Of a stretch of 64,000 bases of DNA, positions 33,690-44,639 are shown piece by piece. The stretch spans positions 89,193,076-89,257,075 of the forward strand of contig JAPWDM010000001.1 of NCBI GenBank assembly GCA_035578155.1. Direction: 5' to 3'. This DNA comes from Brachynemurus nebulosus. Taxonomy: Eukaryota; Arthropoda; Insecta; Neuroptera; Myrmeleontidae. The position numbers and the translations under genes were made by a program. The notes below the pieces were generated by a model, which did not search any database, was not told the DNA's origin, and worked only from the letters and a program-made list of their open reading frames with translations. Every line of letters starts with the position of its first letter. Positions within the stretch are counted from its first letter, which is position 1.

Positions 33690-34020
33690 CGTGACTAAAT
33701 GAAAAAAAAGAAAATGGAGCAGAGTGGTTGGGAAAACAATTTTCTAATGAAAAAATATTAAAAAAATTAGTGAATGTGAACCGATTATAAAAATTATATG
33801 CGAATGAACGAAGAAATTATTGATATTTTAGTAAAAATAACACCTTTGATAAACAAAGAAGATATGTTTATGCGTGATGCAATTTCTGCAAAACACGCTT
33901 GGGAATTACATTAGGTTTTCTTGCAACGGGAAATTCTTTTGAAGATTTAAAATTTTCAAGTGCGGTATCACCGCAAGCTATTGGAAATAACAAACGAAAT
34001 CAAATATTTAAACTTTCCAA
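33690..34020 (+). pseudogene. Harbinger-3 transposase remnant, N-terminal part only
   Basis: Frames in order give MNEEIIDILVKITPLINKED, MFMRDAISAKTRLGITLGFL and ATGNSFEDLKFSSAVSPQAI. These match the N-terminal Harbinger region (RLGITLRFLATG..F..L...F..S...I). A one-base shift is needed near 33893 before LGITL. Nothing of the catalytic DDE core remains; the sequence then jumps to the right end of the element. Confidence 0.85.
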
Positions 34021-34275
34021 TTGTTACCGCTGTAAATATTTTGTTGATTTACACCCTTTACCATATATGTACTGGTTTTGTTGTTCAACTACCCCACACA
34101 CAGTACAACATGTTCATAGACCATTTGCTCCGCCCACGTAAAATCAAAATATTTTGATTTTACTTCAACCGTTTATGCAACCATCAAAATAGTTGACCAA
34201 CTGCCCCACACACGATTCAACATGTTGTACAACTCAACCAAGTTGTACAACAAGTTGAACCGTGTATGGGCCCCA

Positions 34276-34516
34276 TTACAATACATTTTAAAGAATACAA
34301 ACGTAAAAAATCCAGCAATTATAAAAGACGTTCCTGTAAGATACCAAAATATTAAGATGTTACGTACACCGCTTTTCTTTAACGACTTACTTATAACTGA
34401 CCAAATTCAAGAGCATAGACTGATCTAGAAATTTGTGCGCTCGTGTAACATTGACGAAGAAATAATCGATTTTGACGAAATTCGGTGTGCTGTAAGTACA
34501 AAGGATAAGCAATATT

Positions 34517-34548
<32 letters not shown>

Positions 34549-34984
34549 GGTGCAAGTATACTAAAACCATACTAAAAATTAAAATATATTTTTTATGCAA
34601 TTATTTTGAACTTTTAAAATTTAGGAAAAAAGTCAAAAAAATATAATATTACATATAGTTCCAAATATTACCTAAATTTTGGGATCGGTTTTGTTTTCTT
34701 AGGTGTTATAATTTCTGAGAAAATCCAGTTTGAAAAATTATAGCATTCACACATATTTTGGTTAATATTTCAAGGGTAAGTCAAGGTTAAAGGTCAATGA
34801 CTCTATATTTTCTGATCACTTGAGGGTCCATGGTTACTAAATATATTATAGACGTTGGCTATGGGGCCATTTTCGTATACTTATATTATATACTGCTATA
34901 CACAAATTTACAGGCTAAAAGAATTAGTAAATTAAAGAATATAGAATACAATGAAATATGATAAAAATTATCAGTAATTGTAGC

Positions 34985-35058
<74 letters not shown>

Positions 35059-35579
35059 TTCTAGGAACCTTAAAACAAATTTCTATCAATTTCTATAATA
35101 GTCCCGTGTTCAAGCCGCGTCATGACAGTGTAATAGTAGGTTAATTTTCGATTCGAAAATTCGCTAAAAATGGTATTTCGGGAAAAGCTAGGATCTTATG
35201 GCCGCCGTGGTTTCAGTGTATATCCTCTAGTAAAACTGGTGAAAATAAGCACTTGTAGTCACTTATATGATTATAAATTTCTAGCATTTATAGTCGCCCA
35301 GGCTTATAATAGTATGTAGCCAATTAATAGGTACTTATTATTAGTCATCGACATGGTTAACATTTTTTGAATTCTCCCTTCCCGAATTTGCATAATAATA
35401 AGCAGCTGATTGAAAATTAGACACGCACATGATTAGCATTTCTAAAATTTATCTTTGCCCGAATTTTCATGGTAACAAACGCCCAGTTAGAAACTAATCA
35501 TCGACGTGATTAAGATTTCTGTTTACCTAAATTTTTGTGAAAATAAGCAGCCAACTGAAAGTTAGTCAAACGTGTGACG
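34276..35579. other. AT-rich spacer with microsatellites, no gene
   Basis: Contains a poly-T run (34519-34542) and a (TA)n tract. The phrase CGTGTACGGAT is absent and no protein motif was found. The only longer ORF (34886-35089, -) is a translation of the TA tract. Confidence 0.5.
34987..35057. repeat. (TA)n microsatellite
   Basis: About 35 TA units. Confidence 0.97.
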
Positions 35580-36720
35580 GGGTTAATTTTACGAAAAATA
35601 AGTGACATATATTTTTATCTGCGGAAAAACGGTTTGAAGGGGTGAAACAGCCCTTCAAAAATTGGCGTTAAAATTTTATTTTTCAAATATCACGAAAACG
35701 CAAGAGATAGATCAAAAGTTTAAATTGGCGATATTACCCTTTTTTAAAGAACTATCTATTGATATACAATTTGCTCACATTACGTCAAAAGGGGTGGTTG
35801 GGGGTCCAAATTTGTGTGTCAGTTTTGCAAAAAGATGGTGAAAAACAATATATATTAAAATTTTGTTTACAGATTTCAAGTCTACGTAAAAAAAATTTAA
35901 TTGACCTGATTTTGCTTAAATTTTTAATATTAAGTCTGGGGGCATAAGAACTCCTTCTTCGTGTAAAATAGTTTAAAACAATTAAAATAACGTAGGAATG
36001 CAATCCTCAAAATCAAAATTCAGTTTGAGCAACACTGGAGAAGGAGTGAGCCACCCTCTTAAATTACATAGTAGTTTTCATACACTCAATTTTACTATTA
36101 GGTCATCCGGAAACTTCGTGCCGTTTTTGGTGTAAATGACCATCCCGATTTTCCTCAAATGGCCGAAAATTGTGGAATTGAATGCTCAAAAGTTGCCGTT
36201 AATTTTTAACAGTTTGCCTCAGGTTTCGCTTTATTTCTTGAAGGATAAATTCATCGTCACTACACACAGGTCAACCGGAGGGAGCTTCATCGTCCAAAGA
36301 AAAATTACCATTTTGAAATCTAGCAAATCACTTTCTGTCAGAAAGCGCATGATCACCATAAACACTACAAACATTTTTCGTTGCGTCAGCCGCATTAGTA
36401 CTTTTTTTAAACTCGTATAACATGAGATGTTGTTCCTTGATGTCTAAGATTGCTCGTTATTACTGACAAAAATAAATTATTTAGACACTATTTAAAGGTG
36501 TATGATGCATATTACAAACAACACTATCGGCCTAACATTAACATGTTGTGGCATGTTTCGTTTGTGGTTGTTACTTGAAGAAATATGAATTCATCGGGGC
36601 GGCTTCGAAAATGGCACGAACTTTCCGGATGATCTAATATTAACGCACTCTGATGGTGAGTAATAATGTCACAATAAGTGCTTCTAAAGTTGGACTGTCG
36701 TATGTAAGGATGAAAAACGT
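35580..36720. repeat. Left-arm copy of the foldback family, split by a mariner relic
   Basis: Follows the left arm of 11085-12557: GCGGAAAAACGGTTTGAAGG, then AAAATTGGCGTTAAAATTT, AGTTTGAGCAACACTGGAGA, GAGTAATAATGTCACAATAA and TTGGACTGTCGTATGTAAGG. The outer terminus is missing. The arm is interrupted by 36098-36637, and its two halves meet when that insertion is removed. Confidence 0.85.
36098..36637 (-). mobile_element. Internally deleted mariner with N-terminal transposase relic
   Basis: Ends TTAGGTCATCCGGAAACTTC (36098) and, opposite strand, TTAGATCATCCGGAAAGTTC (36637). TA flanks at 36096-36097 and 36638-36639. On the minus strand around 36240-36450 the frames give LMLYEFKKSTNAADATKNVC, SVYGDHALSDRK, FARFQNGNFSLDDEAPSG and PVCSDDEFILQEIKRNL, which is the mariner HTH region, with two stops. 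The catalytic core is deleted. Confidence 0.93.
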
Positions 36721-36733
36721 ACGTGCTGTAAAC

Positions 36734-37570
36734 TAGAGATGTCGATTCTCCAAGAAAAAGATCGATTTTTGGATCAATTTAAATCTAAATTAAAAAAATC
36801 GATTAAAAAAAAATCGGCTAAAAAAGAATCGATTCTGTAAGATCGATCTAAAAAATCGAAATTTTGAAAAGTTTAGTAAAATTAACTGATAATTTTTGTT
36901 AAGGGACTTAATTGATAGTACATGGAGAAATATCGTGAAAAATGCCTTACATTATACTTATAAAGGCGATGAGTTAACTTTTCAATTATAATTATAGCAA
37001 ATAAACAAAACAAACAACGAAATTGAATATGTAGGAAGGATACCATGGAATGAACCAAATTTATTCAAAAATTTCAAACCAACTGACAAAAAAATGTTTT
37101 CTAAATAAATCGCTTTTATGGGAAAGGGATCGTTTGCCAGATAGATGGTCTTGCTTTCTTTTGTATTAATAGTCTTTCATAGTAGTACTTAATATATATT
37201 ATACTGTATAAGTGTATACAATATACATATTGGCGCTATTGGATATTATTGGGACTACTGGACAAGATAGTGCGTATACATATATATGTAGTTATAGGTA
37301 CAGAGCCACATGGGGGTTCGTTGATAACAAAGAGTAAAAACTAAAAAGTGACAATTAACAATAACGTTTTTCCTGTTTCATTTTAACACATGTTCCTTTG
37401 TAGAATTACAAATAAAATGAAATTATTTTTGGAAAAAATCGATTATCGATCTCTTGCTTTTAATAATCGATTCATGAATCGATTCAAACGAAAAAAATCG
37501 AAAAAAGAATCGATTTTTTAAGCTTCCATTAATCGATTTTCGATTAATCGATTTAAAATCGACATCTCTA
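36734..37570. mobile_element. hAT non-autonomous element rich in ATCGATTTTT
   Basis: Ends TAGAGATGTCGATT / AATCGACATCTCTA. CTGTAAAC duplicates at 36726-36733 and 37571-37578. Clusters of ATCGATTTTT and its complement occur within 120 bp of each end, as in the hAT element at 33093. No transposase. Confidence 0.95.
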
Positions 37571-39177
37571 CTGTAAACAGAACTATGTTTACAGCGAAAT
37601 ATGTTTTCGAATATAAAATTCAGAAACATTGAAATATTTCTTCCTACTTCAGAAAGTTAAAAAATCAGTTTTTTTCCTCTTTCTTTAGGATCGTTAAATT
37701 TTGTTTTTTGCCTGAGGCGACAAAAGTCTAGCGCTATCGCCACAAGCCACAGTGATCAAGAATGACGCAATTCTGTACGCGTGAGCAGCTGATAATTAAT
37801 TATATTCTAATAATGAGATGTTACCAGGTAAAAGATTACTAACATACTCTCTGCACATTATAAAATGAGCTAGGTAAGAACGAAATATGCATAACATTTT
37901 CTCAAGCGTACTGCAAATTGCATAAAAACTGCAAAAGTTCTTTATAAATAATAGCGAAGTTCTTAACGCTACATAGGAGGCAAAATTGAGCGAAAGGGGC
38001 ATCCGACAAAAAGACAAATTGACAAGTTACGAAAAAACTACGTATAGGTATGAGATAATGTAGAGCAAAAGAGACATCTGAGTAACAGACAAATCGGCCT
38101 GAGAAGTTACACCATCCGAATTAGAGCAAGAGGCAGTTCGAATGCAGAGTTTAGACGAAGATAATGCCGCTAGGAGCCCACGAAAAGTGGCAATCACTGC
38201 TTTTGAGAACGACATTTACACATTTTATGATAAATTATGTAAAAATTGCACAAATTGCGTTATAAATACTAGACTATAAGATGGGTGGTAAACGAAGAAC
38301 ATGCAACTTATCTAACCGGTGACCTGTTAGAATAATCAATGCTGATTTTATGAAGCCGTTACTGGACTCAGGTAAATAGTACAAAACTGTACCACAGAAT
38401 ATGTCATCGGGTAAAAGAGGAGAGAGGAGGTTATGCGATTATAGCCGACTTTCACATAGGGTGACACTCAGCATAAGGTGATCTTGATTTAAAATTGTCA
38501 TTACTGTTGAAAATGAACAACTGACTCATCTGTCGGAACTACAACACCTTAGTTGATCATTAAAAACAAAACTCAAAACTAAGCTGTATACCACGAACTA
38601 CTAGACACAAATATCTTCCAATGAGTAATAAGATCTCTTGGTAAGGATCACTTTTAAAGATGCGAGAAAACTTCTTTTACTCGTCTTCATATCATTGAGG
38701 ATATCAGACTCGTCTTCATATCATTGAGGATATCAGAGTCCTCGATAAATCTTTTATATATTTTCAAACCATTATGTTTAACTCCCTGTCTATGTTCAGT
38801 TTAACTAGTGCTAATTTATACTTATTTTTATTTCTCGTATTATAATTGGTACAATCATTTTTACAATCAGCGAAGTACTCGGAGTTTAAATAAATAAATT
38901 TCACTACCTCATAGATATAATACGAGTAAAATGTTAATAACTGATTTTCAATAAAGTGATTCTTACAACTTTCCTTATGTTTCAGTTTGAAAATTATCCT
39001 CAGTGCTTCTTTTTTTGTATTTTAAAGATCAAATTAACTCCACTTGCGGAACCCCAGAAAATTATTCCGTACGTCATAATTGAGCAGAAGTTAGCGTAAT
39101 AAATATTAAGTAAGGTCCCGATGTCCAATTTATTTTTCATATTTTTCACTTATTATTACACGAGAGGTTTATATTTT
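37571..39177. other. Spacer without recognised gene
   Basis: ORFs of 62-73 codons on the minus strand (37796-38017, 38027-38215) have no motifs. A 29 bp direct duplication lies at 38680-38737. Confidence 0.5.
38680..38737. repeat. 29 bp direct tandem duplication
   Basis: CTCGTCTTCATATCATTGAG plus GATATCAGA occurs twice back to back. Confidence 0.95.
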
Positions 39178-39372
39178 TTCGAATAAATTTGGGTTTGTCT
39201 AACGAAAATTTGTTGCTTAGTAATTTAACGAGAATAATTGTCAACTAACAAAAACGCGACAGCGGAGCTGAAGCGTTTTTAGTTTGACAATTCTTCGAGT
39301 TAAATTGCTATTAGGCAAGAAATTTGAGTTGTAGAAAACACAAATTTATTCAGAAAAAAATTCGTTAAGTGC
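39178..39372. repeat. Inverted-repeat element (~195 bp)
   Basis: Strong inner stem: TTTAACGAGAATAATTGTCA ... TGACAATTCTTCGAGTTAAA around GACAGCGGAGCTGAAGC, with weaker outer arms (AATAAATTTGGGTTTGTCT against its diverged complement). Probably a MITE; no target duplication fixed. Confidence 0.7.
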
Positions 39373-39858
39373 GTGTTTTTGACACGCACTAAGTAATGTC
39401 ACCTCAGTGAAAGTGTTAATTTATGATTTTTTGTTAACTCTATAGTTGTTAACTCTACAGCCCTCTTGCGTTTATTCAATATGGATGTACAGCTTTATAA
39501 TTATTCAATATGGATATACAACTGTATAATAATGTTTCCCCCACTATGATCACACAACAATATTAATATGTCATCCTTCGATGACATAAAAATATAAACT
39601 CAAGTGTAATACAGTAAGATAATTTAACGAATAAAATAAATTAGTATAATTCATATTATAATTTAATATGATATTTGTTTTGTCATATTGTTACTATGGT
39701 TCTGAAGCCTGTAAAATTTTTTTATCGTGTTTACCTACAATGAAATGACCAATGAAATATTTTGTACCGTTTTTATCGCTGTAAAATTCTGCCCTAACTT
39801 TTTTCCATATTAAAAGTTAAAAAACTACAATATTCTTATGGGGCTTGATACACATGAG
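39373..39858. other. Spacer, nothing recognised
   Basis: AT-rich; direct phrases TTATTCAATATGGATGTACA / TTATTCAATATGGATATACA lie 35 bp apart (39473-39520). Confidence 0.45.
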
Positions 39859-40110
39859 TTAAATTATCAATTGAAAAACTACTTTATTTAACTTTACATT
39901 TAGTTGATTTATATGCGAACTCCATTTTAGTTCGCTATCGATGATAATGCCCAAAAATCGAGTTTCAAGTGTGTAGTTTTGAGCATTATCAATTATTTTT
40001 TCTCGATATCGTATAATTTTGGTTTTATTTAAATTTATTTTGAGACCATTATCGGAACACCAGGACGTTGCCAAGCTTAGAGTTTGATTAATCTTTTCTT
40101 CTAATTCCAA
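39859..40110 (-). pseudogene. LINE reverse transcriptase fragment (post-catalytic region)
   Basis: The frame reads ELEEKINQTLSLATSWCSDN, GLKINLNKTKIIRY and RFLGIIIDSELKWSSHI, the thumb-side region that follows the FADD box in Jockey/CR1-like RTs (W...N.L..N..KT; FLG..ID..L.W..HI). Both ends are cut, and a stop lies just upstream. Possibly the same family as the LINE at 47.7-52.1 kb. Confidence 0.85.
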
Positions 40111-40414
40111 CTCGCTTGCTGCTTATAACTCTTTCAATACAAATTTTTATTTTCAAGGTAGGATTGATTTTAAGGTGTGTTCCTATGACTCTTGAACTAA
40201 TTAAGATATTCTAAAGTATATTCTTGAAAGGAATAACTGTGTAAGGATAAAAGGCCCTGGGACAAAGTTAATCCCAACAGTAATTTCTCGTGGGACATAT
40301 ATGTCCCGGGAGTATCTAAGAAAAAAATTGAAGTCTTTAATTGCTATTTATTTTTGACTGAATATTTTATGATGAAAAAACAGATATATTACATCTATAA
40401 AATAATTTTATTGT

Positions 40415-42151
40415 TCATACATGGTACTTAGAAAAACATGATATGTACAGTGGAATGTTGCATGGCGAACACATCGTTTTTGTTCTTGTTTCCTTTTTTG
40501 CTTCAGCACATTGTCTACATCTTCTTCGCTTTTTAGCATCATAAGGAAAGTGTTCACCTACTAGCGTTAGAGTTTTTGATCTTTTCGATGGTCTACCAGT
40601 TGAGTTCCTACGTATAATTTTTGTTCTTTCCTTTCCATACGCTATCAACTGCTCTGCCGGCGGTATTAGAAAGTCATTTAGTGGTTTTTTTTTTTATGTT
40701 TACTTTCTTGGTGAAGAATCCATGAGTTTGGAACACATATATATCATTAAAAGTTTTTGAAAAACCTTCCCCCACGATGAAAACTGATCTGAGAGATCGA
40801 CACCTCCCATATTTCGGTTGTAAAATGCAATTGATTCAGGACATTCAACATCAACACTTTTGCCATCCTTACCTGTTCTTTGCACGACAGATACATCATC
40901 GGAATGACAGTTACTAAGGGCGATAACTTCGTTTGCGTCCTGCCACTTTACAACTAAGACACCATTCTGATTATAGCGAAAAACACATTCTCCTCGTGAT
41001 AACTTTATATCATTCAAATTTGGCAAATTTTTTCTGTTTTTTATTACAGTTCCAACCAGGCCGAAGTTTAATTGTTGAGCCAAACGGATGTAAAAAATCT
41101 ATTACAACATATGACAGTTTCGGGATTTCTTATAGATGAGCAAAGCTTTTGAACTACTTGTTCTCCAAGGGTTCCTTCAACTTGCTCACTTTCTTTTCCG
41201 GAATATATATCTAAATGGTAGGAATATCCTGTTGTCACGTCACATCTTTCCCAGATCTTTATGCCCCTTTTTATAGGTTTCATGGGCATGAATTGCTTCA
41301 GAGAAGATCTGCCTTTGAACTTTGCCATAGCTTCATCCACTGATTGATAAACTGAGTCTTCGAAGCATTTTTTAAAAGTGTAATTTAAACAGGAAACTAT
41401 TTCATCGATGTAAGGCGTTTTAGTAGCATTAGGAGGTTTTTCAGGATCACTGAAATACAACATTGAAGAAAGGATCATGAATCTGTCTCTGCCTGTAGCA
41501 GAGACAGATTCATGATCCTTTTATTGCGGTATTCCCCAATGATGAATGTTGCGACCAATACATATGCAGCTGTGGTAATCTGTTGTATGACACAATTAGG
41601 TATACACCCACAAAAATCTTTATTTCATGCGAATCACAATGCTTAATTAGATGTTTAGGATTTTTAGTGGATTGTGCTGCTCGATTTCTGTTTTCATAGA
41701 TAATTTGATTGTTTCGGATGTCATTGCGTTTATTTGTATAATGAGCAATTTGTGAGAATAAACTTTTAGGAAAAATTTCAAAAAAAATGTCTAATTCCGT
41801 TGAACTTGTGTTTATTTTTGCCGTCACAACTGGCTTTACAAAACTTGGAATTGTTTTCCTTGGTGTAAAGTTGTTGTTCAAAATGCTCCATATTCCTACA
41901 TTTACAGTTGGTTGTTGTTGAACTTGAATATTAGGATCATTGTCCTCATTTTCATTTACGCTATCAATATCATCGTTCTCATTTTCATTTGCGCTATCCA
42001 AAACTTCTTCCTCATCTGTGCTGTTAGCATTCTCAGATTGGGAATAATTTGGATCGAAAACAGAGTCATCATCATCAAAATCACTGCCTTCATCACTGCT
42101 ACCGTTCAATATTTCTTCAATCTTCGCATCATTCAGTGGTCTCTTACGCAA
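40415..42151 (-). pseudogene. piggyBac-like transposase, several frameshifts and an internal palindrome
   Basis: Four blocks in order on the minus strand. 41510-42151: acidic N-terminus, then LDIFFEIFPKSLFSQIAHYT and VGVYLIVSYNRLPQLHMYWS. 41068-41478: LYFSDPEKP, IDEAMAKFKGRSSLKQFMPM-type core, KPIKRGIKIWERCDVTTGYS with the first catalytic Asp, and VICCNRFFTSVWL, where the usual Asp of 'DNFFTS' is Asn. 40700-41083: GTVIKNRKNLP and YNRNMGGVDLSDQ with the third Asp. 40415-40648: C-terminal cysteine-rich domain (RRRCRQCAEAKK, RTKTMCSPCNIPLY). Shifts separate all blocks and ~100 codons after VDLSDQ look deleted. The first break coincides with a 51 bp palindrome (41470-41520). A TTAA-specific transposase originally; not functional now. 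Confidence 0.93.
41470..41520. repeat. 51 bp palindrome within the piggyBac coding region
   Basis: 22 bp perfect arms (AAGGATCATGAATCTGTCTC plus TG and the complement) around CCTGTAG. One arm is the natural coding sequence for RDRFMIL; the other is its inverted copy, creating the frame break. Confidence 0.93.
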
Positions 42152-42294
42152 GTTTATTGACCTTTAAATAAAATAACAAATTAAAAAAATTTGAATTATA
42201 CTACATATGCGTCCCAGCCGTCGATACCTTTGGGACATTATTCTCCCGACATTCATTTTTCACATTTTTCTTCTAAGCCCTTGGATTGTAACTA

Positions 42295-42900
42295 AAATAA
42301 TTTATTGGCTTCTGTCTCTCGTGTGGCTTCACATTTTAAAAGTGTAATAAAAAAAAAAATTGACCTTTTTGAGACCGTAATAAATTTTATGACTTATTTT
42401 GGTAAAAACATTTTATCCTTTTAAATTTTTCAGTATTTTTAAATTGTTTTAAAGAAAAGTTTAAGTTCTATATGAATTTATATGTAACGAAGCAAAAAAT
42501 CATAGATCCTTGATATTGCTTGCATTAAAGTTGGGAATTTCAAAATGCCAATTAGATTATGAACTTTACTTTATCGGCTGATCATGATTTACATCCCACG
42601 GTTGATAAAGATCGACCCGACCCTAAAATTGCAACTCAACACAAAAACTAAAAAGGGAAACACACGAATAGCATCCCGTTGTCAATATTTTATTGCTTTT
42701 ATGGATGTGGTTACAACACATATTATGTTACGAGTACAAATACAACATATATGCATACAATTTATTCAATTATTTTATTGTATATACCTAAAACAATTTT
42801 CAAAAATAATTTTTGAAAATTTAGTGCGATTTTAAGCCATTTACTTTTTACCAGAATTTAATTAGTTATATTTGATATTTTCTTAATTATATAGTTAATT
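42295..42900. repeat. Repeat segment with inverted copies at 44.3-44.6 and 45.6-47.5 kb
   Basis: 42300-42490 matches, inverted, 45590-45749 plus 47398-47455 (landmarks CTGTCTCTCGTGTGGCTTCA, TAATAAATTTTATGACTTAT, AGGATAAAATATTTTTACCA). 42480-42890 matches, inverted, 44300-44640 (AATCATAGATCCTTGATATT; TTCAAAAATAATTTTTGAAA). A direct copy of AATCATAGATCCTTGATATT is at 44000. It preserves the uninterrupted target site of the 45.75-47.39 kb insertion. Confidence 0.8.
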
Positions 42901-42975
42901 AGTAGTTTCTCAACCCTTAACCACTGACGTACGTATGAGATACGTCACCCTAACGGTTTAACTATTTATGTCAAT

Positions 42976-43600
42976 TTGGCTAACTTCAAAAATGCATCAC
43001 TGCTTGCATGAGGCAGAGTCAAAAGTTCAAAAACGCATCAGACGCATCACAACGAAAAATCAAAAGTTCATTTTTGCATTTGATGCGTCAAAACAATGCA
43101 TCAAGAAATTTGGTGATGCGTGTCCAAGATGCTTGTCATGTGTAGAATTATAACTACTTGCCATATTATGTAGCTATTAACACCAACAGGAATAATTCCG
43201 AAAAAGAAACTGTTGAAAAAGATTAATGTATTTACCTTTCATTAAAATTGTTTAAACTATTTGAATACATCTTGCACTCAAAATAGGTATGTAATATTTT
43301 TTATTCAAATAATTTCAATATTTTCAATTTCAAGTAAGTTCAAGTTGACATTCAAAGATAATATACCTATACAAGGACTGTATTACTATATTATCTATAG
43401 TCCATCATGCTACATTGGCTACATTGTGTGTCTATTATGCTACATGCATCATGATGCCAATATCCCATTCAAAAATATCTAATGTGCATCAAATTTCAAG
43501 AGAGCATCAGCATCGCATCATGCAGTATTAGACGCATCAGCAACGTCATGATGGTGCATCGATGCGGTAAAGTTTACATTTTTGAACTTACCCTTTCATT
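42976..43600. repeat. GCATCA-rich repeat element
   Basis: More than fifteen GCATCA/TGATGC motifs cluster in two blocks (42990-43140 and 43440-43570). The ends resemble an inverted repeat (AACTTCAAAAATGCATC; on the other strand AAGTTCAAAAATG). Probably a non-autonomous transposon with subterminal motif arrays; class not assigned. Short ORFs here have no motifs. Confidence 0.6.
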
Positions 43601-44280
43601 ACTTCTAAGCTTGTTGATTAATGAATATTTTTCTAATAAAATTATAACATTTTTTTTTAATATCCCTACATAGAATTGAATGTCTTTATTTAAATAATAA
43701 TCAATAATTATTATATACATATATTTTGGATGCACCAGAGGTCTTCAAAATGACGTACGTATATCATATTGGAACGATTCTTATGTTCTTCTGTATTTTT
43801 CTTGAAGACACAATTAATACGATTCCAAAATATTAAATTATAAATATAGTTTTCTTTTTTATTTAATTTTATTTTTATAATATAAATTTTCACATCCAAC
43901 TGAGAGAGACACTATTTACTCTGAGTTAACACATGGTGTAATCTTATTTCGGTTAAATGTTCCTGTGTGAATTCAATATCAGTTAATTAATAACAGCAAA
44001 AAATCATAGATCCTTGATATTGCTTGCATTAAAGTCCGAAATTTCAAAGGGCAAACTAGGGACCTTCAGTGAGGATAAATGTACCCTGTGATCGCGGGAT
44101 GCAATTCATATGTTTTTTTTTTACTTCCGAAATTTTCAAGTCCACCCTGTAGGTAATTATTACAGACAATTGCAAATTCCTAAAAACTAAGTATACTTAT
44201 ATGTATAGTTTCAGGTAACATTTTTCTGAGAATTTGAATATAGCGGAAAAATCCAATTTTAATCCAGTTATAGGACAATA
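43601..44280. other. Spacer, no gene
   Basis: A 62-codon ORF (43711-43899, -) without motifs. TGACGTACGTAT occurs at 42925 and at 43752, which may mark the two sides of an insertion. Confidence 0.4.
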
Positions 44281-44639
44281 AATAATTACTACATTCATTC
44301 TTTGGGAATTTAATTAACTATATAGTTACGAAAATATCAAATATTATTAATTAAATTCTGCCCCACCCCCGTTTTGAAAATATGGCTATGTAAATTGTTC
44401 AAAAATGGTTTAAAATCGTACTACAAGTTTTTCAAATTTTCAAAAATTATTTTCGAAAATTATTTTAGGTATATAAAATAATGAATAAATTGTATGCATG
44501 TATGCATTTGTAACCTACTACACTTTTAAAAGCTCATAATCTAGTTTGCATTTTGAAATTTTCAACAAGTTTTAGTAGTTAAAGTAAGCAATTTAGTAAA
44601 CATTTCAAGGATCTGGGATTTTTCGCTGTTATTATAATT

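Larger units (their letters stand above)
33027..34275 (+). mobile_element. Internally deleted Harbinger element (Harbinger-3)
   Basis: Ends TGCGGCCCATACACGGTTTA (33027) and, opposite strand, TGGGGCCCATACACGGTTCA (ending 34275), both followed by ACTTGTTGTAC and repeats of GTTGTACAAC. TTA duplicates at 33024-33026 and 34276-34278. The interior keeps only the N-terminal part of a transposase. A hAT element is nested in the left end. Confidence 0.9.
40240..42270 (-). mobile_element. Decayed piggyBac-like transposon
   Basis: Contains the broken transposase below. Palindromic GGGACATATATGTCCC (40291) near the left and GTCCCAG...TTTGGGACATTATTCTCCC near the right suggest subterminal repeats. Precise ends and TTAA duplicates could not be fixed (one TTAATCCC occurs at 40269). 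Confidence 0.7.

Noticed and set aside
34900..35060. LTR retrotransposon or endogenous virus
   Set aside because: No long terminal direct repeats, primer-binding sites or gag/integrase/envelope motifs were found anywhere in the window.
41912..42160. 82-codon hydrophobic ORF on the plus strand
   Set aside because: Antisense of the acidic N-terminus of the piggyBac transposase; Asp/Glu codons read backwards give Ile/Val/Leu.
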